Shown: positions 9,751-22,200 of the stretch, piece by piece | How positions within the stretch are numbered: the first letter of the stretch is position 1 | Layout: every line of letters starts with the position of its first letter | Source: Endothia cerciana | Taxonomy: Eukaryota; Ascomycota; Sordariomycetes; Diaporthales; Cryphonectriaceae | Length of the DNA stretch: 64,000 bases | NCBI GenBank assembly: GCA_026119935.1 | Contig: JALRMH010000043.1 | Coordinates: forward strand, 186,001 to 250,000 | Reading direction: 5' to 3' | Translations under genes and position numbers: made by a program | Notes under the pieces: model-generated | Told to the model about the DNA's origin: nothing | What the model saw: only the letters and a program-made list of their open reading frames with translations | The model's database searches: none

Positions 9751-11792
9751 GGCCCACGGTCTGGAGCTCTGAGTCCGGTACTGCCAATTAGCCTGATCGA
9801 AACGAGTGAGAACGCCGCGCTCTCTCCGTAAGCCTAAAGCAGGAGCAAGCAAAGGCCAAGGCCAGGATGAGTCGATAAATTCGATGATACTATCCTGGAC
9901 CAATTGTTCTGCCTCTTGCTTGCTAGAAGATGAGGCTGTGTTGTAAACATTGAAGCCGGCAAGGATTTTCCTACGGCGTGCATCGAATGGCACCGGTATC
10001 TAGAAAAGCCCCGACCGCACCCGAAGTTTTCCCGGCTTCGCCCGCCGGCGGATTCGATTCAAACTCGGGGTCAGCTATTGCATGACGTCTCTCAGCTCTA
10101 GTTGGCTGCTTACCACCTTACCGTGTAGACCGCAAATATCTTAACAGTTGACTGCACCCTTGGAGACTATTTGCGTGCGCCGTGATGCGCCTCAAGGCAA
10201 TTCGCGCAGTAGATCTTTGTGTTCTGCCGATAGGGGTTCACACCTGCTCACGCCGCTAAGGCCAGATGGTGAGAATCTGACACTAACAAACATCCCGAGT
10301 CCACATACAACAAGCCCTTTCTCAGTTGGGATTCGCTATTACGAATCTGAAGTTAGTAGGCGTTATGCTCGTTTAAGCCAGTATTTGCGGTCTATGCTAT
10401 GGCAGCGGCCCGCGCAGAGGCAGGTGGTTGGAGACTCATGTAAAGTCGCGTACTTCGGTGTCGTGATGAGACCGATAAGTTTTGTTCATCTTCGAGCTGG
10501 GCCCTCAGTCGACTTATCGCCGTCTTGTTTCCTGTATCATTGCACATCTCGCGATAGTTCCATCTCTTCTTTTCCTTTTCTTTTTATGCGGCAGTGGAAT
10601 CAGCCCGTCACTGTGATCCTAGAGGTTTATACTGACTATGTAATAATTAGTAAATCCCGTCGAATGGGGGGTATTAGACGATGATAACATAGAGCAGCTC
10701 TACCAACGACCTTGCTGCGGCCATCTCCATATTCTCCATCTAATCGTTGGAGACTGGCCTTGGGAATGCGGTATACCAAACAAGACTATCCGTGGTCTTC
10801 CAACGATTCAGTCGGTAGATGCGACGGATTTGTGGTGCGTTCCTGTTCCGCTCATTTATGCTCCTGGGCCGCTGGGGTTGACCGTGTGGTTTTCCACAGC
10901 CGGTTAGATTCCGTCATGTGTGTCCTAGCTTTCCCACCACACCTTAGCACTTATATTATCTTACTAGGGTTATGTGCTATATATCATTCCGATCTAGAAG
11001 ACATTCCCCTGCAAACTGGCGCCGCAGTTGCACCGACCCCCCCGCTTGACGCTCCGGCTGTGCAAGCGCGATGAAATATCTCCATTCGACGTCCTACGTA
11101 TCTCCACTCGTGGGCAGGCCGTCACCAAGGACCAGTCACATTTTGCCTGCAGTGGCGTGGCTACGACATCAGGATGCAAGGCGGCATTCATTCGCCGGAC
11201 AAGATCATGAGACTTCGACTCAAGCTGAGCGTCAGTGCTTAGCAACCTTTGGTAATCGCGCAGTTGTGGATTCTCAAGCCCTGACTTTTCATGTTCGAGA
11301 GTGGCATGCATCGACACTCCTGGAAGTCATATCCGTTGAGACGCAGGCAAAAAGTATCCTAAATACCTTATCCCCACCTCCTTCTCCAAGGGTAACCCAA
11401 GATGATATACACGCGAGAGAGAATTTCGGCCTCGCCCACGCCACATATAGCAGCCAGTCATCCAGCCCTCGTTGGTTGTTCTTCCTGAAATCATACGTGT
11501 TATTGTTGGTAGGTCACTGTAGCACTAGTTCTGGGAGAAATGGGGGGGGGGGGGTACGGGAGATTGATTCGTTCGCTGTGTGTAAGAGAGAGAAAGAGAG
11601 GCTATTCCCAAAGCCTAGCCAGAAGGGCTGGCTAACTATGGTCCTTCCCTTAGCGCCCTGCCACCGGGCCGAGTCGGCCCGGGTGGTTCGTGCGCCCAGC
11701 TGCCCTCACAAGCTCGGTCCGCCTTGGGCCGGCGATGTGATGCCTTCAATCCACAGTTATAATAATACCTCGTAAAGTTTCTAACACGGATA
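9751..11792. other. intergenic, about 2 kb
   Basis: Open frames at 10148-10684 and 11071-11775 show no domain, signal peptide or family resemblance and are treated as chance. A run of 13 G lies at 11542-11554. The right end is the promoter of the tannase-family gene. Confidence 0.5.
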
Positions 11793-13806
11793 ATGAGAGA
11801 AATAAACCTCGCCGGCTTAGCGGCGTTAGCCACAGCTGCCTCTGCCCTCGAATGCTCCTTTGACTCGATCAAGGCTATTCTGCCGATCGGCGTTGAGTTG
11901 TCCTTCGCGCGACCAATCGCGGAGAATGGCACTTTTATCGTCCCGGCCGAGGACGTCGGTTGGCCCGTCGACCCTATCAACCTGCCAAAGCTCTGCGCCG
12001 TCGCTGCCACCGTAACTTCGGCGGATAATGGCACATATGGGTGTGGTCTGTTCCTGCCTGATAATTGGAATGGCCGTACACTGTGACTACTTGCCCCTTG
12101 TCCACTACCTAGCCCAAAGGTTACCTCTCTGACAACTGACCAAGACTGTGGGCAATGGAGGCCTATCCGGCGGCGTGATCTGGTCTGATATGGTGAGAAA
12201 TATATATATATATATTCACTATGATGACCTTTACAACGCATCTGCTCATTTTTCATCCCACAGGGAACCGGAGTCAAGTACGGACATGCCGTTATCTCAA
12301 GAGACACCGGTCACAATAGCACCACCACTGACGCTACCTGGGCTGCAAACAATACTGTCTCGCAGACGAACTGGGGATGGCGAGCCCTGCACGAAAGCGT
12401 CGTCATGGGGAAGAGCATAATTGAGGCCTACTACGGGACGCCTCCTAGCTACCGTTACTACCAGGGTTGCAGCACAGGTAAGAGGCCGGAACTGTAGAAT
12501 ATCCGCTTCGAAGTCTTTTTGACTCTTGTCTCAGGTGGCCGTCAGGGCTTCAAGGAGGCTCAGATGTTCCCGGATGACTTCGACGGTGTCATCGCCGGAG
12601 CCCCTGCGTGGTGGACGGTAAGCTTGGCTCCTGACACTCGCCTGCTTAACATGTTCCCCGTGGTTGTGATATACTTATCTCCTTCCTTCTAGTCACATCA
12701 GCAAATTTGGCAGTTTTGGCTCGGCTATGTGAACTACATTTCCAACGTTACTGAGATTCCAGTCAGCATGTTTGATCCTATCGCTAAAGAGGTCTTGAGG
12801 CAATGCGATGGGCAGGATGGCCTCGTCGATGTAAGTAATTAATCCCTTTGTGGAGAAGGCATGATCTGATCTCGGAGCCAACGACCTTTTCAACATAGAC
12901 TATCATCTCCGACCCTTTTGGCTGCAACTTTGACGCAGGACAGCTTCTCTGCCCCGAAAATGTTACCAGCTCGACCGAAGCAGGATGTTTGACCGCCGCG
13001 CAGCTGCAGACCTACCATACGTTGGCTAGCGATTTCGTGGAGACAAATTCTACTCTTGTCTTCCCCAAGTGGCTCCTCGGCTCGGAGCACTTCTGGGACC
13101 TTAACATCGACGGCGGCGCGCCGAATATTATCGGTCTAGGTTATATCCAGTATTTTCTCGGCCTCGGTAGCGACTGGGACTGGAGAAATTTTGACGATGA
13201 CGTTGTCAAGTTGTCCGAGGAGCTGAATGCTGGCCAGGCTGATGCCGACCACTACGATCTGACCGAGTTCTTTCAGAGAGGCAAGAAATTCATACATTAT
13301 CAAGGTCTGAGTGATGGGGGTATCTCCACTGGCGCCAGCTTCTATATGTACGATCAAGTCCATCGGGTTATGGCGCCTCAAGGTGTTAACCTAGATGATT
13401 TCTATCGGTTCTTCCCGATCCCCGGCATGGGGTGAATACCACCAAAGAGGGGATCGTTCGTATGTACAAAACGAGAAAACTGGTGAGCCACTTAGTCATT
13501 GCACCGACACGGCTAATTTTGTGAATGCACCCTACTACGTTGCAGGTATCAGCATGACCAATAACGGCCAACACTCCGGTCCCAGGATATATGGACCCCC
13601 AGCGTGATGTGTTGCTTGCTCTGATGGCCTGGGTCGAGAATGGTACGGTCCCGGACTACATTATCGGAACAGCCTACAACAACTTCACGACCCAGGATAC
13701 CGTCACGCGCCAGAGACCTATTTGCCCCCACCCAAAGCAGGCCAAGTACGCGGGAATGGGCGATCCGGACGCGCCTGAAAGCTGGAAGTGCCAGCTGCTT
13801 TACTGA
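11793..13806 (+). CDS. tannase/feruloyl esterase family protein, frame interrupted
   Basis: Secreted alpha/beta-hydrolase of the tannase/feruloyl esterase B family, cleaving phenolic esters of plant polymers. Signal peptide MREINLAGLAALATAASA. Exons recoverable with perfect phase: ~12145-12192, 12264-12477, 12535-12617, 12693-12830, 12899-13431, 13496 onward. Catalytic Ser in QGCSTGGRQG. An acidic stretch follows. The His motif is FPIPGMGHC, formed across the 13432-13495 intron. The C-terminal AWVENGTVPDYIIGTAYNN is typical. Two defects: the first exon (11793-~12082, ending GLFLPDNWNGRT) cannot be spliced to VGNGGLSGG in frame with any GT-AG pair I can find, and near 13581 the frame shifts by one base between NNGQHSGP and GYMDPQRDVLLAL. 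Either it is a young pseudogene, the assembly has indels, or an unusual 40-nt intron masks the second break. Confidence 0.82.
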
Positions 13807-14786
13807 AGCGACGAAGACGGATGTGCGACATAGGCATAAAACTCGCATCTGGGTAGCTCAGGTTATAGTGACTCGGCCACTCGCATGTATCAATCCGACG
13901 CCTTCTTTAATTAATGGCCGCTATGTAAAACCACCGTTATGTAAACCACGATTTATGGAGTCACAGATATGTTGCCTTCTCTCAAAAGCAGGGCAGCATC
14001 CCCTTTTGAGTCTCATAGTTGGCGTGGCTGGAAGGCACAGGTCAAAACCTCACCCTGCTGCTGACCCGTAAATCCTTTGATCATCTGGGAACTATATCCT
14101 CGGATTTGTCTTGTAGAGGTCCTGTGCATCGAGATCCGGCACGGGCTGGACCTATGGAAGAGTCCTGTTATATTGAATGTTCGGCAGGTTCAGCATGATA
14201 GGAGGCCGGACACCCACTCTTACGCAGTGCATATGTATTAGACCCACCTAATTTCAACATACATGTCCCGAATCTCTAGTTCTCATCTAAGTTAGCTATT
14301 ACAATACGGTTCAGAAGCAATCTGACCCTGCTGTTTTTTCAAGATTATCACCACCCTTGAGTCGTTTAATTCATATCCTCCGTACGAGAGACCATATCAG
14401 ACGGACACAGCGTGTATAGATTGACACGCACTGCTATCATGCACCGAAGTTGAGGCTACATATGTCGGTAGATCGAACACACGAGACCACGTGCTTACAA
14501 GGTTGATGGGAGGCTCTTCCCTTCCGTACCTCAGCACGAGAAACACTTGCAAAATTGCTACTGTTCCTAGGAGATGACCTCCAATGGAGCCGCCGCAATA
14601 TCCTGTCCTATAGTACCAGTAAAGCCTGCAGCGGGGACAAAGGGCCAGGCAATATTGCAGGATGTCCAAATTCATCATCTCTGAACGGGCCTCCGTTAGG
14701 GGTTGCCACATCGTATCTCGCTTCGTTGCCAGCCTGCACTGCACCTTCTAGTATACCAGCTATTTTAGTCTACTTGCACTATAAGC
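13807..14786. other. intergenic, convergent 3' flanks
   Basis: About 1 kb between two convergent genes. Nothing beyond chance ORFs was seen. Confidence 0.5.
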
Positions 14787-16200
14787 CTAGAGATGATATA
14801 TGAAGTCCAGCTCCCGATCTCCCGTCTTGACCCTCCGAGTGTCCTGGATCTCTCCCCTGGCGATTCTCTCCTTCGTCCTCGTCTGGCGTGAGATGTACAG
14901 CGCCTTGGACGCAATGAAGATCTGCGCAACGCCGATCGACCCCAGGCTGAAAGCGTTTCCCAACGTGTACGGCGTCTTCCGATAGATCTGACCTGCCACG
15001 ATTCCTGCGCAGTTTCCTATCGTCTGCTGGAATCCGATCGCCGCCGCCCTCCTGTAGTGCGGCGCGACGTTGACGTTGAGCCACGTAAGATTGATACCGG
15101 GCCCGTTGTGGGCGGCGACGGCGCAGAGGAAGGTTCCGAAGAACTTGACGCCATTGGACACAGGACTGAGGATGAGCGCGTGGCCGATGATGCCAATGAA
15201 GTTGGCGAGGACGAGGAAGGGGGAGCGCAGGGTCAGGCGGTCTGGCGCGAAGGAGAGAGCGAGGAAGCTCCCGCCGCCGACAATGTAGACCGGGATCGTG
15301 AGGTATTGAGCCTGGAGCGAGTTGTAGCCCTTGGATTCGATAATGGAGGGGAGGAAGGTGGAGAAGCCGTAGAGGAGGATGTCTTGACAGAACTGAGTCG
15401 CGCCGCTGAGTGACATGTGTTAGCGACCTTCTCTGAGATGCCTGATCCGAGGAGAGGGGAGGTTTACCTGAACCACAGCTTGGGATCACGAAGCGTGGTG
15501 AAGACTTCCTTCCAGCTGAACTCCTCGGTGCCCATATACTGAGCGCGCTGCTGAGCTCGGATCCTCATGAGCTCCTTCTCCCGGTTGTTCAGGAAGTATG
15601 CGTTGCTTGGATCGTTGGGCAGGCCGAACCAGACAACCAGGGCAACAATCATGCTAAAGATCCCCTCGATGGTGTATACCCATCTCCAGCCGGCATATCC
15701 GCCGACGCCATCCATCTTGAGGATAAGGTACGCCAGCAGCCCACCAAAAGCCCCTGATAATGCTGTACACACGAACAGATACGAGACTCGCCTAGCTTGC
15801 TCCTCCCGCTTGTATACCATCGTCAAGTATAAATTCAAGCCAGGGAACAGCCCTCCCTCGCATGCGCCTAGGACCAAGCGCGCAGCATACATGCCGCCGA
15901 TACTCGTAATGAAGCCGGAGAATATTGTCGTCAGCGACCAGATAATGCATAGACCCGTCATCAGGATGCGGGCGTGATCTTCTTTCCGATGTTGGAGCGG
16001 ACGAGGAAGCACGAGAGGTAGACGGCCATGATGATGGGGACGAAGAAGATGTCTAGCTTGGCGAGCAGCTTGCGCTCCTCGGCCGGGTCGATGCCCTCGA
16101 TGACTGTCGAGGAGGCGGCGCCATGATCGGATGACATCGGACGCTTCTCCATGGTCTCTCCCTTGGCGGACATGTTGTCCAGTGACGGGACCACTGACAT
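14787..16200 (-). pseudogene. MFS transporter (Dal5/allantoate permease-like) with internal deletion
   Basis: Major facilitator of the anion:cation symporter type. The N-tail starts at ATG 16200 (MSVVPSLDNM), then the conserved KLDIFFVPIIMAVYLSCFLV first helix. In the family the SNIGNA-type motif is followed by about 45 residues containing helix 2 before the KK-x-x-P-A-x-W loop. Here SNIG runs straight into KKITPA and two stops, and the sequence resumes one base out of frame as ILMTGLCIIWSLTTIFSG. The rest is intact: LVLGACEGGLFPGLNLYL, AGWRWVYTIEGIFS, the intron at 15406-15467, GINLTWLNVNVAPHYRRA and the C-tail. So about 130-150 bp plus one base of frame were lost near 15965-15990. No GT-AG intron can explain it, because the missing helix is not present in the DNA. 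Confidence 0.8.
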
Positions 16201-17472
16201 GCTTTGTAGAGAGATGTTGCGCCGAGCAATGAGGTCCTTGTTTGGCCTTCTCGGGTTCTCGAGACACAATGGCCGGTCTGAATCAGGTTCCCAACCTTCT
16301 TAATAAAGTAGTAGTCATGCCTTCAGTAATGATGGTGGTCATTATAGTGGTTCCGGCATATGGAGACGCCACCCGGCGGACTAAGCTGATAACTAAGATA
16401 TGACGGACTGATATCCGGAGGCTGCACCCTATAACATATCAGCAGCGCCCGATCAGGAAGCGATTGTGTGCGGGAGTAACCTACCTCGAACGACCCAAGG
16501 ATTCCATGTTCACTCCTGCGGCCTGACGCCGACTCCGAGCTCCAGGGTTCTCCAGGATTACGGTGCCGTTGAGGGGATCGGGTATCGGCCCAGAGGCTAG
16601 CCACCTGGGGCATGGGTCCTCATGAGGAGGGACAGGGAGGAGATCGGAGAGGCTTCCCGACGTGGGGGCCTCTCCATTTGATGATATGCGGGTGACTGAA
16701 ATTCCTGACGCCTGGTCACCCATCACCCCATCAACGCAAAAGTCGCGTCTGCAATATTTATCAATTAGCACCTTCGATGACGCCTACCAACACGATCCTT
16801 TAGCCTTGGAGAGACTCACAATGGCGTCAGCGTGCTCCGGCCAGCATTGTAGAGGCAAACCTCTGTGCCAGACGTGTATGGGTCATTCGCTGCGCGTGTT
16901 GGGGCGATCTCGTCCAGCGGTCGCAAAATCTTATGTGAGGGCGTGTTCATGGCTGTTCAGCTCGCGTCGGAGAGGTTGACCATGCCCAAGCTGGAGAACG
17001 TGCAGGTATTGACATGCATCCATAGCGAGAGCTGCACCTCAGGTGTCGCCCCGGTCCTAGGGCCGCCTTACGATATGCATCTATACCCTAGCTCTAAGCC
17101 TCCTTAACTTCAGATATGTGGACGCCGCCGCCCCACTGAGCTGTTATCACCCCGTTAAGCCGACGACATGCGTCTTATGCCTCCTGCAGCTCGGCTTCTC
17201 CTCGCAGCCGGTCTTGACGCCTCATGCTTCGCCTCGATGACTTCCCTCGGGTGGCCTCATGCAGAGTCTCATGCCTCTAAGCTCGGGATACGAGGCCTAG
17301 ACTCATTCATAAACTCGTCCATTCGTCATAGGAACTCCATCCAGTGGATCTTCCATTTCTCATGGAGCCGGAAGACTGCGCCGATGACAGAGTCTACGCG
17401 ACCCGGCTGCGCTGAGCTAAACAGTGTCCCATCGATACTTTCCAAATTGACAATTTCTGACTCCACCCCGCC
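16201..17472. other. intergenic, about 1.3 kb, divergent promoters
   Basis: Lies between the divergent MFS relic and the second Zn2Cys6 gene. No coding signal seen; the open frames carry no motifs. Confidence 0.5.
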
Positions 17473-20014
17473 ATGCCTCGCGTGTCATCTCATGGTCCCG
17501 CTGGCTCGCTCACCAGGGCCAGTGAGAATGTACTGAGGCCTGTCGCGTGAGTACCATGGCATTACCGCGTCACCCCTTTGCTGCTCTCCGAAGCCGAGGT
17601 TCCAAGATGTATCTCTTGTTGACTAGACCCGCATCAGATGTAACCGCTGTCGTGACCGTCGATCATTCTGTTCGAAAGACCGACCAAAATGCACGAGATG
17701 CCAGGCTGGTCGCTTTAGCTGTGTCTACGAGACCGCCAGAAAGATCACCGTCAACGAGGCGTGAGTTGCCCTCATAGCTACTCTAGGTGACATCCTGCTT
17801 CGAAGCTCACAATGATTAGGTATTTGAGAGACCTCGAAGCCAAAGTCAAGCTCTATGAAGGTGTGTCTGCCTCGACGGTCTAGCCCTATACTCCATAGTG
17901 GGCCACACCCTCCATTAGCGTCACTAACCACTCCCAGAGACATATCCTCAACTTCGAATGGAAGTCGGAAAGGCCGCCTTAGTGTCGTACTCGTTCTTTC
18001 ACGAGGAAGATGACGAGGTTGAAGACAACTTGCTGCTCCCCGAAGAGTTCACCCAGCTTAGTGTAGAGTCTCCTAGAAGCACATCTACGGGTAGGTAGTC
18101 ATCCCCCAAAGATGCTAATGCCCGAATCTTTCTCAAATACCTGGCTGAAGAGTTCCCCTAGGCTTCAAAGGCCCCGCGCATTCGGACCACTTCCTGAAAA
18201 GTTTCGGGAAAGTCTCCCTGATGCAGGATGACGGAAGTCTAGATCAGCATGAAGATTTCTACGACAGAGAAGCCCTCCCTTCTCGGCGATATTCAACAAA
18301 CAGTCATATCCGACTACCACCGATGGAAATTGCCCGACAGCTATATGCCGCGCAATACACATATATCGGCACCATTTTCGCCTGGGCCGATCCCGCTGCT
18401 TTCGAGTGTCTTATGCAGGAGGCGTATCGGGGACCTCCAGACCTCGGCGACCTAAATTCCTGCCTAGCTTACTCGAAGCTGCTCGTCATCCTGGCGTTTG
18501 GGAAGATGTATTCCGTCAACCAATGGATAGACTGGCAAGGGCCTCCTGGATTTGACTACTTCACACACGCACTGGAACTCCTTCCCGACGTGCACGAGGA
18601 AGGGTCTATTCTCTTTGTCGAGACTCTTGCTCTGGTTGGTTACTTCATGCAGAATCTTAACAGGAGAGACGCCGCATTCTTATATGTCGGCATGGCTCTC
18701 AGGATGGCCATGACCCTCGGCCTGCACCAGGAGTCAACGAATACTGACCTGGACGATGCTACGAGAGAGCGCAGAAGACGTGTCTGGTGGAGTGTCTACA
18801 GCCTTGACCGTATTCACAGCGTCAAATCAGGCAATCCCATTACCATCCACGATGAAGATATCGGCGTGTCTTTCCCTTCGAAGCTCCCTCATGAGCCTAA
18901 ATACTCCGCGGCGGACACCTTGAGAAACTACACGAAGCTTTCTCAGATCTGCGGGGAGATCACCGTCAGTATCTACCGTCGCACACCTAAGTCCGGATCA
19001 ACCTTGATGGCAGCTGTAAAAAAAATCATCATGGCTTTGTCCAAGTGGCATCAAGAGCTTCCTGAGGAGCTGAGGTTCGATCCAGCGCGCCTGAGTATCA
19101 GCCGAGAATCAGTGTCGACGCTGCTCCACTACTCACAATGTATCAACATGACAGCGCGGCCACTGCTTTTCCACGTGGTGCAGAAGCATCGCAAAGCAGG
19201 TCTAGCCCAGAAGGAACGAGACTGGAAGGAGGGTTTGACACAGACAACAGTAAAAGTGATCGAGATGTGTGTGGCCGCCGCGCAGGACACAATCAACATG
19301 ATGACCATTGCTGCTCAGAAGAATCTCGTTGCCACATATGGCTACATGGACTCGGAACATGCCTTCTCCGCGGCCATCGTACTTGTTATGGTCTGCGTGG
19401 CGTTTCCCGCCGACCAGCAGAACACCAGCTCCATGAACGCTGCCCTTGACCTGCTGCGGACGATGTCGAAGAGGGGGAACAGTCATATGGCGACTCGCTA
19501 TGAGCTCCTGGATCGCCTCAGAACGACCTTCATTCCAGATGCCGTACCGAACCCCACCACTTCGGTCGAACAGCCGTCGATGCCAGCACAAATATTCCAG
19601 ATGTCTCCAGCTACCTCCCCAGCTGTCACTCACCAGCAGCCTTTCCCGACTTCGTCGCCCGTCAGCATGGAGGGTTCTAGCCGTGTATCAGCGGACGGAG
19701 CGAATTTCATCCCGGGGCACAATATACAAGCCTCCCTTCCTGAAGTCAAGATGAGCGTTCATCCTGGCTTGCAAGTCACGAGCGGGTCTTCGCCGCAGGC
19801 TATGTCGCAGATGCCAGACTTCACATTCTTGACCAATCCGAGCCTGGGCGAAGGCGTGTTCTACGATATGGACATGACTGGTGTCGGCAACAACAATCAG
19901 GACTTCTGGGAAGAGGCATTCGCTAATCCTGCTGGCGATCCAGGCAACACGCTCATGGAGAGCCTCGAGTGGACGCAAGCAACCGTGGATCATTTCAGCG
20001 ACAACGGATTATGA
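17473..20014 (+). CDS. Zn2Cys6 fungal transcription factor, 747 aa
   Basis: Exons 17473-17546, 17638-17760, 17820-17860, 17938-18090 and 18162-20014 join in frame to 747 aa. The zinc cluster CNRCRDRRSFC ... KCTRCQAGRFSC spells C-x2-C-x6-C-x6-C-x2-C-x6-C. The first Cys codon directly follows the first splice junction, giving RPVACNRC, the usual context. A short linker helix (YLRDLEAKVKLYE) follows, then the fungal_trans domain with GYFMQNLNRRDAAFLYVGMA, RRRRVWWSVYSLDRIHSVKSG and GLHQES. The C-terminal 150 residues are rich in Pro, Ser, Gln and Met and look like an activation region. Target genes are unknown; the neighbouring MFS relic is divergent and could have been one. Confidence 0.92.
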
Positions 20015-22023
20015 GATCTGGAATGGCCTTTACCTCTATTCCCGGAGAGAACAAGCATTGGAAGAGAGTCAGATTTGGCTCAGCTTAGACAGAAAATCAA
20101 ATCAATATTGCAACCTTGTCATTAAGTTTACTTGCCACTGTGCTTGTTTTATCCAGTTCTTGAAAGTGACCCAGTCAACAAGTTAAATGTCTAGGTCATT
20201 ATAATGCCAGAGGTTTTGCCGGCCGCCATTTCATCTTGTGATTCAACCTTCAGAGAATACTTGAGGTAGTCATTATCTTTGGGTCCTCAACGAGTTCATT
20301 CTTGATTCCCTTGATCATTTTAATTTGTCTCCTTGCATGAAGTTCAGTGGAGCCCAACCAGCTCCTGTACTTCTTCTTTTCATCTGGCACAGCCTGAGTA
20401 GCTTGTACCTGCATGGATCCATCTTTGTGAGGCGGAATTTTTTCTTGTGTAAGGGACCCTTTGCATCGTTCTCATTCCTATATACCCAGTTCCCAATGTC
20501 TTGAATACATCCTCCTTTTCTTGCCTCTTCACCTTCCTGCTACTTGCTCAGAACCCAAGCGCCCCTCTTCTTTGACATTATAATATTTGTCGACTTGTTT
20601 AAAATGATGAAGTGGTAGTCTTGCCGTGCTGAGTAGACACGGCATGGCTGGCTGGTAAGGACATGCTATCACCAGCCCGAGGAATCCGCCCGACCGAGAA
20701 CGAGAGAACACGAGTGAGTCCACCTTCTGAGCCATGATATATGAGCAGCACGCGGCCATCCACCCTAGTATCGTTCAGCTCTAGATAGCTGTTTCCTCGG
20801 TGGCCAAGGTCATGAACGTGTACCTTCCAATATTTTCAATTGGTCAGCAGTCTCTTTAAGCCAGACACCCTGTGAGAGAGAGCATTGTCAGCCTATAGAA
20901 CTATGCTGTGAGCAAAACAGACAAGCCCACAGCTCAGAGAAGAGGGAGATCTCCTTTAACAGTCTCTTAATCTGCTCCTTTGTCGTGTACTGATGATTTG
21001 TCGTCCTTCGAGGGCTGTTGTCCGGATATCGGTGGTGGAGCTAGGTCTGTTGCATCGAAGGTTGAAGTAGGGACGCTCGACAAGGTTCAGTTGGACAGCT
21101 ATTATGTTTTATGCTGTTTTTGGATGTGAGGTCGCTGGGAATGTTGATTCTAGCTGTGGGATGACAGAAAGTGCGGTCTCCAGGGACGACTGTTGGATGG
21201 TCGAGTAGGGAACAGGAGGTATGTAGGAGGAAGCACGAGACAAATCCAAACTTGGAAGATACCAGAAGACGGTCATCGTGGGGTGCACGAGGTACCGACC
21301 GAGACACCGAGTGAACTTAGCTTGGCGAGGGCCCTCATGGGATCGAAGACCCCTACGGTGATCGGGGAGGATCAGACTCAGCCCGGAGATCAGGCAGTCA
21401 GGAGGGATGTAGAATGTAGGCACAGCCCCCTGACCCAGAAGTACTTAGTCGTAATATAGGCCACTCATCATGCGTAGGCATGGATGCGACGGTCCCTCGA
21501 CAGATGTGCGCTCCGGATTATGGATCCAATGGGACCTTATGAGCCCAACCATGGATAATGAAGTCGAGGGCTTTTCAGTTTCCAGGTATGCTAATTATTG
21601 GGCAACATATTCACGATCGTCATTCAGCCGAGCAGAGTGTTCTAAGGACTGTTCGATTCTAGAGGTTCTCGAGGAGGGATTGGTCGAATCCTATGTGTTA
21701 AAGTACCTGCAGGCCCCCTCCCTCTTGAAAGAGAAGTTGATGATGTGGAAGGCGTAGTATCACCACTTTCCGACCAGGAAGTCCTTGCAGTTCGTAGTGA
21801 GTAGAAAGAAACCATCTGCTCCGAATGGACTTTCAACAGTATGCAAAGCTGCTTTCGGGTCCGTCCTCCGCTCTGCTGTACCCTTGACCATTTCATCTTT
21901 GCAACACCAGGCTGACAATAAATATATGGCATAATTTGGTTTCCGGCCCCCAAGCTTACAGAGATCCAGCAGAAACTAAATTAAGTGAAGCGCCCATATA
22001 TATGTTGCATCCCTAGCTGTAAT
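20015..22023. other. gene-poor spacer
   Basis: About 2 kb without a supportable gene on either strand; pyrimidine-rich stretches lie around 20330-20530. Confidence 0.5.
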
Positions 22024-22200
22024 CCAGCAGCCTTGCCTTATGGAAGTCCTCGGCACCAGGCCCGAGGACTTCCGTCACTGGAGTCCAGCAGCGATCCCTT
22101 GTGGAACTCCTCGGCACCGGGCCCGAGGACTCCCATCGCTGTAGCCAGCAGCGACGCCTTGGGAAAGTCCTCTGCGTTGGGCATAGGAGGATGTTCAAGG
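22024..22200. repeat. three tandem ~60-bp repeats, each with a hairpin
   Basis: Units begin with CCAGCAG at 22024, 22085 and 22145 (spacing 61 and 60 bp). Units 1 and 2 contain a long inverted repeat of the form GTCCTCGG-CACCAGG-CCCGAGGAC (unit 1, 22047-22070). Unit 3 keeps the AGTCCTC arm but its second arm has degenerated. No ORF uses the repeat convincingly. Confidence 0.8.

Noticed and set aside
10148..11775. Two long plus-strand frames upstream of the tannase gene
   Set aside because: Composition is not gene-like, no motif or signal peptide, and they read across a 13-G run.
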